A stretch of 64,000 nt of DNA, taken from the NCBI GenBank assembly GCA_017311315.1, contig CM029627.1, forward strand, positions 51,692,797 through 51,756,796. Direction: 5' to 3'. The stretch is from Dendrocalamus latiflorus (lineage: Eukaryota; Streptophyta; Magnoliopsida; Poales; Poaceae). The position numbers and the translations under genes were made by a program. Under the pieces are notes generated by a model. The model saw only the letters and a list, made by a program, of their open reading frames with translations. It was not told where the DNA came from and searched no databases. Below, piece by piece: positions 12,147 to 24,926 of this stretch (position 1 is its first letter; every line of letters starts with the position of its first letter).

Positions 12147-13600
12147 ATGGCTGCTACAAGTGGAAGTGCGAGCATTTGTGCAAGCACAGGAGCGTCCCCT
12201 GCTGGCACTTTCACAGCAGTTGGTACGGGTCACTCGGCACCAACAACACCGCCACCGAATGCCCGTGCACTGACAACCACAGCCACAAGAGGTGAAGAAC
12301 ATGTGGTTGTTGATATGGATGAAGCGACTTGAACAGGAGAAGTTGAGCCTGCTGAGAAGAAGCAGAACAGGTGTACCTCGAAGGTTTGGGACCACTTTCT
12401 TAAATATATGGTGACTGTTGACACACCAAAAGGTGGAAAGGAGAAACAACTTTGGGCATAGTGCAATAAATGCCCTCATAAAGCTTGATGTGAGACCTCA
12501 AGGGGCACGAAGGCCTTGTGAAATCATTTGCTAAAGCATGCCGTAAAGCAAGGACAACAACAACTCCAATGTGAGAATGGTGAAGATAGTGCAACTGTTT
12601 AGATATTCAGTCCAAAATATTAGAGCTATTGTTGTTATTGTGAAGAATTCTCCATTACAATGGGAGGAATTTCAAAAGTGTGCAATAGAATGTGACTTAG
12701 ATAATACATCTGGTCTTCCATTGGATGTGCCTACAAGGTGGAACTCAATATATGAAATATTGTCACAAGCTATTTATTACAGGAGGGCTTTTGATAGGCT
12801 ATTATACTTGAATGAGGGTAAGTACGATAAGTGTGCTCCAACAGATAAAGAATGGGATATGGCAGAATCATTATGCAAGTGTTTGCAGAAATTTCATGAT
12901 GCTACCAAGCTATTTTCTGGAAATCAATATCCAACAGCAAACTTGTTTTGGTGGAAATTTTGTGAAATTAAGTTAGCACTTGCAGATTGGTGTGAAAGTG
13001 CTGATGTTACTATTTCTTCTATGGCAGAGGCTATGAAAGCCAAATATGATAAGTATTGGGAAGTCCAAGAAAAAGCTTGTGGAGTATTCCATGGGGAGGA
13101 TTTATCATGAGAGGGGTGCCCATGAAGTTAGTCGTTTTATGGATGTTGTGACCAAATTATTCTAAGCTTACATGTCCAATACATCTGAAGCTTCGAAGCC
13201 TGACCCTCCTCAAGGACCTTCTCAGCTACTTGGTGATTCTGACTTGGGCCTTGATGACATTGAACAGTTCTTGTATGAGGATGTCGCTACAACACATGGT
13301 AGTATAAATGAACTTGAGGTATATATGCAAGAGAAACCAATTCGGTGGGTTGATTGTACGGGTAAGGGTGCACAGTTTGACATATTGTCATGGTGGAACA
13401 GACACCAAGGGAAGTTTCATGTTCTCTCATGACTAGCTCGTGATGTGCTAGCTATTTAAGTGTCAACTGCTGCTTCAGAGTCGGCTTTTAGTACTGGTGG
13501 CCGTGTTATTGATCCATTTCGTAGTCGATTAGAGCCCGAGGTGGTTGAGGCTCTAATATGTACAAAAGATTGGATATCTTCATCTAGGAAAGGTAAATAA
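12147..13600 (+). pseudogene. hAT transposase, internally deleted
   Basis: Translation begins after a splice-like TTTGCAG/ATTGATAATTTGAG with ATG at 12147 and an Ala/Thr/Ser-rich N-terminus. A BED-type zinc finger follows (SKVWDHF at about 12390, then a Cys pair and GTKAL..HL..H), crossed by stops at 12330, about 12459, about 12486 and about 12519. The frame then jumps to the C-terminal half: TRWNSIYEILSQAIYYRRAF at about 12733 and a PF14372-like region to about 13060. The dimerisation domain comes next (FDILSWWNRHQGKF, then ASESAFSTGGRVIDPFRSRL and ALICTKDWI) at about 13378-13580. The catalytic N-terminal half between the BED finger and about 12600 is missing, so the product cannot be active. 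Confidence 0.85.
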
Positions 13601-14682
13601 TAAGTCATTTAGTTCACCAATTGCACCACTTACAACTTTTGTTTATTAACCTCATGTTATTTTTGAATTTTAGATTCCAAGGAGAAGATAGCATCACTTA
13701 TTGATGAGTTGGCTTTGGAGCTAGATGATCAAGAATGTGCTACCACAAACATAAATGAGGAGGTTTGATAATTCTACAAATAAAAATACAAAAAAAATTC
13801 AGTTATTTTATCTATTTTATTGTTCAAACTTATATGGTCAGTGATGATTGAATTGGCTATCCTTTGCTATGTCTTTGCTATCAACTCATTAAATTAGCTA
13901 TCATTTACTGTCAACTGATTAAATTGACTATACTCTGATATGTATAAAGCATCATGTTAAATTGTTAATGGCCTTGATGTTATGTCTCCAGAAACTTGTC
14001 ATATATACACTGTTCTGCTTCTCTAGTTTGATGGTTATTTACTTCCAATGACATATGACAGGATAGTGAGTAGAACCGAACTATACAAGTATTAATTTTG
14101 GGTTTCTATTCTTCATTTAATAATTTTGGGTTCTAATTAATATTTTATTGTAGGACGAGATAATGACTGAGGTTGAGCTCCACTGAAACATGGTTAGAGA
14201 TGGCTCGTTGGCTCGCTGTTGGCTTTTTGCTAGACAAGATCTGCGTTGTGGACTTATCATGTGATATAAATGTAATGAACTTAAATGAACTAGTGATGTA
14301 CTAGACTACTTGACTATGAGCAATTCGTACTTTTGAACCATGTTGCATGTAGCTAGTTAGCTACTAGCCTACTATTTGTTTAACTAGCCTCTACAATTTA
14401 CTTGCTAGTTGCTACTTTGCTAGCTAGAATTTACTAGTTGCTTAATGTGTCTCTGTCATTATGTAAAATTTGCTTCCGCGTATTATCCAACTAAATATTC
14501 GTGATCGAGACTAACCGTATCCGGAGCGGCATGTATTCGATCCGTATTCGTGACCGAGAATATCCGCATTCGTATTCGGCACTATCCGTATCCGACTCCG
14601 ACTCCGACAAAAAAATATGGAAACAGATACGGAATGAGCAATATTCGTCCGTATCCGATCCGTTTGCACCCCTAGCCAGGGG

Positions 14683-15044
14683 TGATGCTACCATAGAAGA
14701 AGCCATATAGGGTCTGCGGAGACATAGTGCGAATGCTGGGATCGGTGCAAAGGGCAAGCCATGACTGGGAGACACATCTGAAGTGGCACAACAACCTATA
14801 GGGCACCCACGCAAGGATCTCGGCGATGAGGTCGTCGGTGAGGAGGCTGGGCGAGCACTGCTGCTTCTTCTTGGACCTCTACTCCATCTCGGAGTGGTGG
14901 GTATCAAACTTTGATTAGGGAACGAAGAGCAGAGAAGGGCTGAATAAGGATGCTAGAATGCCGGATGTTCAACGGCAGTGGTAGTGGATGGGAGGGATTT
15001 GAGTGGTGGCCAAATGGGCAGTACGGCATGAAATGACTGTCTAG
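14683..15044. repeat. Repeat R, copy B, left part
   Basis: From about 14755 on this matches copy A at 6650-6940 almost base for base. It ends at GTCTAG, where CACTA-1 interrupts it (target duplication TAG, 15042-15044). The repeat resumes at 26598. Confidence 0.8.
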
Positions 15045-15610
15045 CACTACTACAAAACAGATCATCCCTCACGGTTGAAAACCGTCAGGAAAATCACAAA
15101 AACCGTCAGGTTATATATCCCTGACGGGTTCCCGTCAGGCAAAATTCGTCAGGGCTGGCTGGAAAGGAAAATTAAATTTGGCTGACGGAAACCCGTCAGG
15201 GATATATAACCTGACGGTTTTACCCGTGAGGGAAATAATTTAACCTGACGGTACAATTCCCGGGAGAAAAATAAATTTTACTCATGGGCACAATTTTACC
15301 CGTGAGGGAAATAAGTTAACCTGACGGTACAATTCCCGTGAGAAAAATAAGTTTTACTCACGGGCACAATTTTACCCGTGAGGGAAATAAGTTAACCTGA
15401 CGGTCAATTCCCGTGAGAAAAATAAGTTTTACTCACGGGTGAAATGTTACCCATGATGGAAATAAGTTAACCTGACGGTACAATTCCCATGAGGAAAATA
15501 AATTTTACTTACGGGCGAAATGTTACCCGTCAGGAAAATGTGTTTCATTGACTGTTTATACTGTCAAGAAAATATAGGCTCACGGTTTAAACCGTGAGGA
15601 AAATTGATTT
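15045..15610 (+). repeat. CACTA-1 left subterminal repeats
   Basis: At least ten alternating copies of CCTGACGGT and ACCCGTGAGGGAAATAA-like motifs occur in both orientations, with a 60-65 bp higher-order periodicity (about 15240-15560). These are the expected binding sites for the TnpA-like protein. Confidence 0.85.
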
Positions 15611-15973
15611 CCTAGAGCAGAAAATTTTGCATTCTAGTAAGAACATATTTTTCCAGCCATAATGAATTAGCGTTTACAAGATAAGCATTAATAACTTACA
15701 AGATAAGCATTTCCGTGCATCATATAATCAAATTAATCACAACACCATCATTGCATCAATCAAGAAACATAATTAAACAAATATATAAAAAGTTGGATTT
15801 TCATAAACAATCCATAGATTAATTCATACACAAGCATCCAATTCATAAACTTAACCTCCAGATTGGTTCATCCATCCAAAAGACATCTAAAATCAAGTAC
15901 CACATACAAAAGTCTCTATTTTCATTACATTCAAGTTCAACTGGTCAAAAGAACTATATGAAATCAGTGAAAA

Positions 15974-18900
15974 TCACATGGTAGCATGGTTGTTGTCGCC
16001 ATCAATGTCGCCACTGCAGTTGTCCCTGTCGTTTCCATCAACGTTACCATCGACAGCACCGTCATCCGGTTGTGAGCCTACATGAGAGGATCCAGTCCCA
16101 AGCCCAGTCCCAGTCCCAGTCCCTGTCCCTTGCTGCAAAGTGAAAACATTATGTCAACTTATGTTGAAGCTGTAATGATGGCTTGTAATGTTGTTTGAAT
16201 TATCACAGTCCGATATTAAATACACATCCCACAATATCATATCTTGTACAACATGCACGATAGCTAGTTTTCATAACTACATAAAAGACCATAGCAACAA
16301 AAAAATAGGAGAGTCCACATGACTATACGTAATCATCCCAGAAATACATGTGAAGATCTAAGTGTTCTTGTTAATTCAACAAAAATTGTGCAAAGAAAGT
16401 AGGTATATATGCTACTGCTTTTGCTAGCTGCAGGTTGGCATATACTCAAGATTAGTTTAGCCTCGTAAACAACTGACAAGTATGGGTGTACTAATTAGTA
16501 GAGAAGTCATTTGCCACCTTACCATCAACTATAAGTAAATGAGATTCAGGTTATGGCCATGTTTAGAACATTCAACATGAGTCCACTCGCTCATTGCTGT
16601 ACTGCTTGTTGACAGTCTGACATACCAAAAATGATTAGTTGTATAGTACACATGGTCCTTCGTATGACAAAGGTGATAGGTGGAATGTACCACTTGAAGT
16701 TGAACTCTAGAACAAAGCAAAATAATAGTTCGTAGGGAATTTTGTTTATACACAAGGCAATAATTGTAGGTATTAAACGATATTACCTGTGCTTGTGTAG
16801 GTGTTCCACGGCGTAGCATCTCTGGTGGTGGTTGTTCACCCATCTTCTCGAAAAGCATCTACAGTTGGAAAGTACCATTTGAAGTTTAACTATATAATCT
16901 GTACTAACCATGTGATGCAAGCAAAAACACGCACAACCTGTACTAACATGGTAATGAGCATTTTATTTGTAAATGTATAGAAGGCATGCAGAATATACAA
17001 CATAACAAGGAACGATACATATTTGCTCAACTCCACACTAGCTGTCATCTGGAAATTACCCTAAGCCGAATATGAACTTTACAAAACATCACTGAAACTA
17101 AATATCATGAGGTCTAACAAAGAAATATGTAGATAGATGCCCATAGCATTTCAAATATTTGCTTCAACATTTCAGCAAAATTATCTTTCTGAGTTTTATT
17201 TTTTCATTCACACTGGTAAGGCAAGCAAGATGTATCTAGGCTTTTTAACCTCAACTTCAATTTTGGGTACTCCAGCAAATTTTGTCTTTGCTGTCCAGTT
17301 ATTCAAAATTTCAAATCTAGCAAACACCCATGCACACGGACACATGATGCCTTTAGCTATGCAGCAAGACAAGAAGGACTAGCCAGCCACCACCTCATAT
17401 ACTCCAACTAGTTGTGCTTCAGCCCAAGGCAAGCCATGCGGCATTAGGAGCATTACAGAACAGCAAGCCAGACCACCCCAGCCATGCAGATCATTTTCTT
17501 GTATTAATTTGGCGAGACCTACCTTGTAGTGTGATCCAAGTGTGTAACAACAACAAAAAGTCTCGAATAGCAGATTTGCTACTAGTTTTAACAAGTTCAG
17601 CCGAGAGTCGATTACCATAATTATGCTAATACTTTCAGAAAACACTACAGCTGCATGCATGTATAGAAAATAGAATGTCAAATGTGTGTGAATGAACATT
17701 ATTACCAAGATCATCTGGCGGTGAACTTCTTGTGTCTGGAGTAGTTCTTGATTATGTCGAATCACATTTCGATAAGAGATGGAATTGGATGGCCTGATGT
17801 TTCTTGATTTGGCAGCTGCTAGAACAACATTCTTCTTGATAGCACCATTCCCTATTGGTACACGGCCATGGGGCATGCCACCATTGATGTTGTACAATAT
17901 GCTTCCATCGAGTGGTCGCTGCTCCCAATCATCTTCGTGTTGAGCCATAGCAGCAGCAGAGTAATCATCCTAGAACAAAAGCAACATTTAACCATCTTGG
18001 CACTTTACTGGATAAGAGACTGCATATAGTATCATCATACTGGACATAACTTGTAAAATTAGTGCCATTCAGTTCAACTTCATAGTGGCAAAGCTGATCT
18101 TTCCAGTAAAGAAATTCATGTATATATGAGCACCCAGGCAACATGTATATTATGGAATAGGAATCCTAGATAAGAGATGTATCCCCTGCGTACTGCGTAT
18201 CTTAGATAAGACTATATCTCGGTAAGTCAAGAAGAGAAGTAAAACTAGATTTCATGTCAGGTCATGTACAAGTTTACACACAACTACAAGCTAAGGCCTT
18301 CAGAAAGAATTATCTTAGAAAAACAAAAGCAGGTGTTTTGTTGAGGCTCCGTTTGGAATGCAGCGGCACAGACAGTTTACACACAGGAAACAAATTTATT
18401 TGTATAGTATATACATCTGAAAATAATTCTCACATTCCAAATGGACCTGGAGGTACCATTCCCCCACAGCGGCACAGACAGATGCCGTGTGCCCCGCTGC
18501 CATTTCAGATAGAAGCACTGCTCAAACTTTGAATGCTTTTGGATTCAATCAAGATACGTGTAGATTGCACTTGAGGATCATTCACCAAAAGCAAATGAAA
18601 AACATCTAGGCAAATAATCTCACTTCAATGCCTTGATCGACATGGTCAGATCCAAAGTACTCAGCCCCAGAGCGGCCTTCTTGCTGCTGTTACCTGTCGC
18701 TGCTTCACATTCTATTCAAATCATACAAGCTAGGGAAAGATATGCACTTACAATGTATTTCTGTGCTTTCTGGCTGCTGATTTGACCACTACTACCACTA
18801 CTATCCACATTCTTCATGCCTGATTTCATTACAGCATATGTGTTTAGCCAAGTAGCCTTCTCTGGTCCATATTTGTGTTCCTACAACATGGTGAAACTCC

Positions 18901-20274
18901 AGGTTATAGCCTTGAATAGTGTTATAAGTTGTAATGCGACATGTTTTGTTAATTGTCATGGTCTGAAGAGTTTGATTCATACCAGGTATTGTTGGGTCTC
19001 CACATATGGTCGCGAACCTCCTCGATTTTGAGCAACATCGTCAGATTTCAACCGTGCTTCCTGGCCTCTCTTTCGTTTAGTCTTGAATTGCTCGGTGCAC
19101 CAATGACGACAAAGATGTGGCCATACTATGTCATTGCACCACCAAATCTTACCATCCAAGTATTGGTCATACTGGAGTTCCCTTGGACGTGCCAATGTGT
19201 CATCAATATCCTCTCCTTGTTTTCTATAGTACTCCTTAACCGCATCAACACGAGCTTGATACATCATATGCTTCACACGGTCCGCAGCATAATTTTCGAA
19301 CACAAGATCTGCTTCTTCCTTGTCGTTTGTGCTTACTTCGAACAAGTGCTACATAGAGAACAAGGGTAGTTAGTAGGTACATAGAGAACAAATTCTAGTA
19401 GTCGAGTAAAGTATATGAACTAACAAGTACATATTAGTTACCCAAAACTCTCGCTTTACTCGATCTGCAGCGGTTATTCCCTCATCGTCTTCATTGACAT
19501 AATAATCATCCCATGTCAACGCAGGACGGGTATTGAAGATAGTACCATGCTCATCCTTGTCGTCCACAACACCTGGGTACTCATGTTTCATAATAACTCC
19601 AAGTTGTGCTTGATATGTGTAGTCTTTCTTGGGCTGGTAATTGGTATACTTGAATTGCCTACATAGGAACACGTCAGCATAATTCAATTCTTTTTATTAC
19701 TTATGAGGGTGCACAAGTCTTCCATAATCATGTAACAGAACATGGTAGCATGTAGATGCAGGAATATCTTTGAGAATAATAATTTATCTGTCATTTGATG
19801 TATAAAATTCTAGCATGGTTACTTGAGTTTTGTACAAGAAGAACCTTTGCTAGTGTGGAATATGTGATCTAATCCTTGCCTGTTGCGTTAGTGGATTGGC
19901 TACAAAATGTTGCTTACTTTACTGCCAAAACCAAATGGTCTGAAAAGTTCTGAAAAGCAATTTATGTATTTTTGTACTCACTGCCCAGTAGGTAAAACAT
20001 GACAAATGAACTGCATGACATGCCCAGTGGGTAATGCAGTTTGTACTCACTTGTCACCCTGAGGTATTAGGGCAATCTTGCCGGCACGGGACGGCATATG
20101 TAATTTGGTCCGTGACTTCTTCTTCCTCCCCCTTTGTTCAGCAGCTTCATTGCTCCTTTGGGAGCCATTGGCACTACAATTACTGCCAACACCGCTTGAT
20201 CTCCTTTCCGAGGTACAACCTTCAGGTTGGCGACCTCCACGTCGAATGGGACGAATATGATTCATATCCTGCAT
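15974..20274 (-). CDS. CACTA TnpA-like protein (Transposase_24 type), 8 exons, intact
   Basis: I joined exons by GT/AG sites and phase: 20274-20051, 19658-19442, 19348-18983, 18880-18752, 18683-18624, 17969-17706, 16858-16787 and 16132-15974. They sum to 1491 bases, 497 codons with the stop TGA, and no internal stop. The protein has a basic N-terminus (RGRKKKSRTK), then a PF03004-like core with a WPHLCRHWCTEQF segment followed by AQNRGGSRPYVETQQYL. Next come EHKYGPEKATWLNTYA, a region EYFGSDHVDQGIEDDYSAAA, and a Gly-Thr repeat (GTGTGTGTGLGTG) near the C-terminus. Such proteins bind subterminal repeats and assist the Tnp2 transposase in the nucleus. It lies 238 bp downstream of Tnp2 on the same strand. 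The exon model is inferred from splice consensus and frame only. The longest intron (17970-18623) holds a small MITE. Confidence 0.8.
18345..18447. mobile_element. Small MITE in an intron of the TnpA-like gene
   Basis: About 103 bp is bounded by GGCTCCGTTTGGAATG and CATTCCAAATGGACC, which are imperfect inverted repeats of a kind common in grass MITEs. No clear target duplication is visible. It lies within the intron 17970-18623. Confidence 0.45.
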
Positions 20275-20511
20275 TGTTACAATATGAAGTTAGTGCCAAT
20301 TTATCAATATTTACATATACAAAGCATAAAATAAAATGCAATCAAATGACCATTTGTTACCACCACATGGAAAATCAAAACGAAAAGATATCACAAAACA
20401 GAGAACAAGTTAATTGGTAGTTCCAATAGTCCAGCTCCAAACATCAAACAAACATGTACAAACTACACAAGGTATTTTACAAGAAACAATTCAAGCACAA
20501 CAACAGGAAAT

Positions 20512-23500
20512 TTAGAAATCATTTGGATCATAAGTTGGAGGTTGGAGCTCCTCATCTTCATCCTCCTCATCATATTCATATTCATATTCATCTTCAACAA
20601 TTTCTTTTTGAGGATCAACATTCTGGTGTTGTAAAAATTCCAAATCTTTGGGATTTGTTATTTCATCTGCGATCAATGGAAGTGAAATTTCGAAGTCATT
20701 CCCTAAGTCGATGACAAAGGTGCCTTGCAAACCATCCTCCTGATAGAACTCCATTTGTTCTATTGGTCCTTCAGAATGGTTGAAACCACCATCCGTACTA
20801 TTTGGAGCAATATATCCATGTGGGGCTACATGATATGCAACCTACCATTCCAATATATCCGGTCTAGTCTTACACGGGTATGGCAGGTAATAGACTTGTG
20901 TAACTTGACTTGCCATGACAAACGGATCAAAATTTGAAAGCCTAGATGTGGGATTGACCTCTATCAAGCCCAAATTTTCAGTTCGCCTAACTCCATTTGG
21001 TGTTGGATCAAACCAATGGCAATCAAATAAAACCAGCTCAAGATGCATGCTGCCTTCCCAAGTAATTTTTATGATGTCTTCAATGACACCATAATACTCC
21101 AACACATTGTTGTCCTCGTCAACACTAGACACACAAACACCACTGTTAGTTGTAGTCAGTCCAGATTTCCCGCTCTCATACTTTGATGAGCGAAATCTAA
21201 ATCCATTCACATCATAGCATCCATAAGTGGCGACTCTTGTGCGGAAACCATAAGACATTTGGCGTAAGGTATTAGGAATGGTAGATAACTTCATGCACTG
21301 CAAATAGACAATTAATTGTATTAGCTTTAGGTGATTTCAGATTGCTACAAAGATGTTTCAGACTTCAAATAGACAATTACTTGAGTTTTAAACCAATCAA
21401 AAAAATTGGGCCCCGGATGCATAGGTCGGCTTGATTTCCAACCATTTAACCTTAAATCCCGAAGTTGCTTTTCAGTTGGTTTCACTCTGCTCTTCCAATG
21501 TTCTTTACAAAATTTACTACATAAGAAGAGTTAGCTGTAATTACATAAATATAATTAAAGAAATGTAAGTTGGGTTGCATAATTTCAGCACATACACGAA
21601 GTAATCATCCATCTCTGGCATATTTGTCAATATGTACAAGAAAGCAACTTTGTACTCTTCTGTTGTGAGATCACGACAGCCACGAGGGCTAATGCATCGA
21701 CCCGGGTATTGAAATATGACAAGGTCACATGAACTTTGAAATGTGGATGCACCATCATCGTACTGAGGTATCTTGTTTCTAATTGATCGAACTTTAGGGT
21801 TAAAATATAATGATAGAAAATTTGTAGCCTCCTCAACTAGGTAAGCCTCAACAATAGAACCCTCAACTCGAGCCTTATTCCGTACTTTCTTCCTAATTTT
21901 TTGTATGTACCTACATGGAGTAGACCAATTAATTACATATATCATTAGGCTAGAAAGATAAAATAGCGGTATTAATTATTTTACCTCTCATATGGGTACA
22001 TCCAGCGGGCTAGGACAGGGCCTCCTAGTCGAGCCTCATAAGGAAGATGTATGATTAGATGTTGCATAGCATTAAAGAACCCAGGAGGAAATATTTTCTC
22101 TAGTTTGCATAGAAGCACTGCAACATTCTGCTCTAGTGAGGTTATATCATCCTTGCTAATCTCTTTAGCACACAACTTCCTATAGAAAAAACTGAGCTCA
22201 GCCAAACATAGCCATATATTTTCAGGAAGGAAGCCACGGAATGCAACAGGTAGCAAACGTTCCATGAATATATGGAAGTCATGACTTTTGAGGCCAAATA
22301 TCTTCCTTTGTAGAAGGTTAACGCCTCGCCTAATATTGGATGCATATCCATCAGGAAACTTCAATGTTTGAAACCACTTAAGGATTGTTGTCTTGTCATT
22401 ATTATTGATGCAAAAAGGTGCCCTAGGTTTGTGCCACTTCCCATTGCTCTTCAGCTCCAAGTGCAGTGAAGGACGGTGACAAATCTCAGCTAAATCTTGT
22501 CTGGCCTTCACATTATCCTTGGTCTTATCGGGTATGTCAAAGCATGTGTTCCATATAGTTTCAGCTACATTTTTCTCATTGTGCATCACATCAATGTTGT
22601 GTCGAAGCTTTAATTTATTGAAGTATGGAAGTTGCCAAAAGCAGCTTTTGTGGGTCCAATGGTGAAGTTTACCAAAGTTTTTCGTATCACCTACAAACTT
22701 GTCTATTTGGGCTTCGACTTCCTCTCCCCTTAAGTGCCTTGGTGCCTCCTCAAGTACTACTGTGTTCTTTCGAAATGCATTACCTTGAGTTCTAAATTCA
22801 TGGTCTCTAGGTAGGAAGCGTCTATGACAATCAAACCAGCAAGCCTTGCGACCATTACGGAGTTGAAATGCTTTACTGTCACCCAAGCATTCTGGACACG
22901 CAAACGAACCATGTGTGCTCCAACCAGCAAACATACCATATGCAGGAAAATCATGAACTGACCATAGATATGCTCCCCGCATTGTAAAGTTTTGCTTAAG
23001 TGAAGCATCCCATGTTTGTACCCCCTCCCACAACTTGATAAGTTCGTCAACTAAAGGTTGCATTAGAATATTTATTTTTTTCCCAGGATGTTCAGGGCCG
23101 GGGATAACAAGGCCAAGGAATATGTACTCCGGCTTCAACAGAATGCCCGGCGAAATATTTAATGGAGCCACAAACACTGGCCAACATGAGTAAGGAGCAG
23201 CACCCAAACTAAATGGTGTGAAACCATCTGTTGCTATAGCAAGGCGTACATTTCTAGGATCACTTGCAAAGTTTGGGAAATCCTCGTCAAATTGTTGCCA
23301 AGCTTCCCCATCACATGAGTGCACCATCTTACCAGACGTTGACTGACTATGTGACCGCATTAGCTTTGCTGTCTCCTCGTGTGCATACAACCTTTGTAGT
23401 CTATCTATAATGGGTAGGTACCGTAATACTTTACGTGGGACTTTATTATGGCCTACCTCGTAGCGAGAGGTATCACATAAGTCACACTTGTCTTTATGCT

Positions 23501-24152
23501 CATTATCTTTCCAGTAAAGCATGTAGTTATTATAACACACATCAATTTTCACATATGGCATTCCGAGACCCTCCAACAACTTTTTCGAACGGTAGAAGTC
23601 CTCGGACAACTTAGACTCCGGAGGCAAAAGTTCATGAATTATTTGTAATACATCGTCGTAGTGTGCAATTAACATATTGTATTGTGACTTCATAGCTAGC
23701 AAACGAGCGACAGCAGACAGACTTGAGTGTGTTGTGTTCTTATGGACTAGTTCGTCAGCGCTAGCGACCATTCTATAGAAAGCCTGGGCAGAGGCCGTTG
23801 GCTCCTCATCAATTCCCGGTGGATGGTCACCGCCTATGTCAATCAACAGATTGTCCATCCGATTACATTCATTGATTTCCTCGTGATCTATTGAAGGGTC
23901 CTGTCCATCATGTGTTGTCCATGTTTGATAGTTTGACCTAAACCCATATTTACTTAAGTGCAACTCTACAATATGCCTGTTGTGCCTAAAATACTTCCTG
24001 CACATTGCACATGGACACTTAATGGTGTCACCTTCAACTATCCTAGGATTTGAGAATGCACGATCTAAGAACTGTGTAGTTTGTTCAATCCATTCATTTG
24101 AGGGAGCTTTACCACGCTGCCAGCCACTATACATCCATTCATGGTCTGCCAT
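20512..24152 (-). CDS. CACTA Tnp2 transposase, 4 exons, one nonsense codon
   Basis: The exons are 24152-21985, 21910-21596, 21516-21381 and 21297-20512; phases match and the sum is a whole number of codons (1135 with stop). I start at the ATG at 24152 because MADHEWMYSGWQRGK fits the family; an upstream in-frame ATG is at 24191. Domains in order: Transpos_assoc with a zinc-finger-like CPCAMCRKYFRHNRHIVELH (residues about 47-66); the Transposase_21/Tnp2 core with LAIATDGFTPFSLGAAPYSCWP and RHNIDVMHNEKNVAETIW; the DUF4218-type region QHLIIHLPYEARLGGPV running over the first splice junction into RNKARVEGSIVEAYLVEEA; a DUF4216-type region (LVLFDCHWFDPTPNGVR); and an acidic tail. A TAG at 20842-20844 falls where relatives usually have a second Trp (EWW). 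The stop removes only the last part of the DUF4216 region and the tail. The protein would cut and join the element ends. Confidence 0.9.
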
Positions 24153-24191
24153 GAAATAGTTCTGTGTGCATAACACGAATATATCAGGCAT

Positions 24192-24926
24192 AAAATTATA
24201 TTTATTAATACTAGGTATGTTGCATTTGTATACAATTGTATATCACCCGCTATATTTGCATTTGTATATCAGCCACTATACAATTGTTTCAATGTATCAA
24301 TTATCAATGGTCGATGGACAGATATGTGTATATGAATATACCTTGGAGAGGGTGTATGCTGCCAGGAGGGTGCACGTCACAATCTTGTCGTGCTTGCCTG
24401 TGTCAGATCAGCAGAACAGCAGCTGCAACGCCGGCAGGAACAGCAGCAGCAGCATGCATTTCTTTGAGGTGGACTTCATGTAGTTTGATGCATGCATGTA
24501 CATACCTAGCTAGAGGAGGCTGAGAGAGAAAAATATTAGAGTGACGGAAAAAGGCCTAGTTCGAATTCATTATCATGAGATGCATGAAGTGAAAGAAAGG
24601 AACAAGCTGCTTGCACTAGGCTGGAGCTGGACTGCTGGAGTAGCTAGCAGCCTTTTCTATTTGATTTTTCTTTCTGGGTGTGTGTTTGTTTTCTTCTTAA
24701 TGTGTACTTAATTCCCTGTACTGTACTGGTCTCATCCAAACATTACATAGCTACCAGCTAAATTTCCCACATATTATTTTCTAGTAGCAGCATTTCTAAT
24801 ATGATAAGACCAAAACCTGTGCAGCTAGGAAGTAGTTCTTTCTAATTCATGAAAAGCATGGAGCAAAACAGGAAAACCGCAATGTAAAGTCGTAAACTGG
24901 AAATAGAAAATGGCAATGTTCCTTAC
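24192..24926. other. CACTA-1 upstream region of Tnp2
   Basis: This AT-rich stretch lies between the Tnp2 start and the captured gene fragment. No coding exon was recognised. It may hold the Tnp2 promoter, but no box could be assigned. Confidence 0.4.

Larger units (their letters stand above)
10035..14674 (+). mobile_element. hAT-superfamily DNA transposon, 4640 bp
   Basis: The left terminus TAGGGGTGCAAACGGA and the right terminus TCCGTTTGCACCCCTA are perfect inverted repeats. They are flanked by an exact 8-bp duplication GCCAGGGG at 10027-10034 and 14675-14682. Eight-base duplications and this terminus are typical of Ac/Tam3-like plant hAT elements. Just inside both ends are many ATCCGGATA/TATCCGAT-type motifs, as expected for transposase-binding subterminal repeats. 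The element carries a broken transposase at 12147-13600, so this copy could move only with transposase from another copy. Confidence 0.95.
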
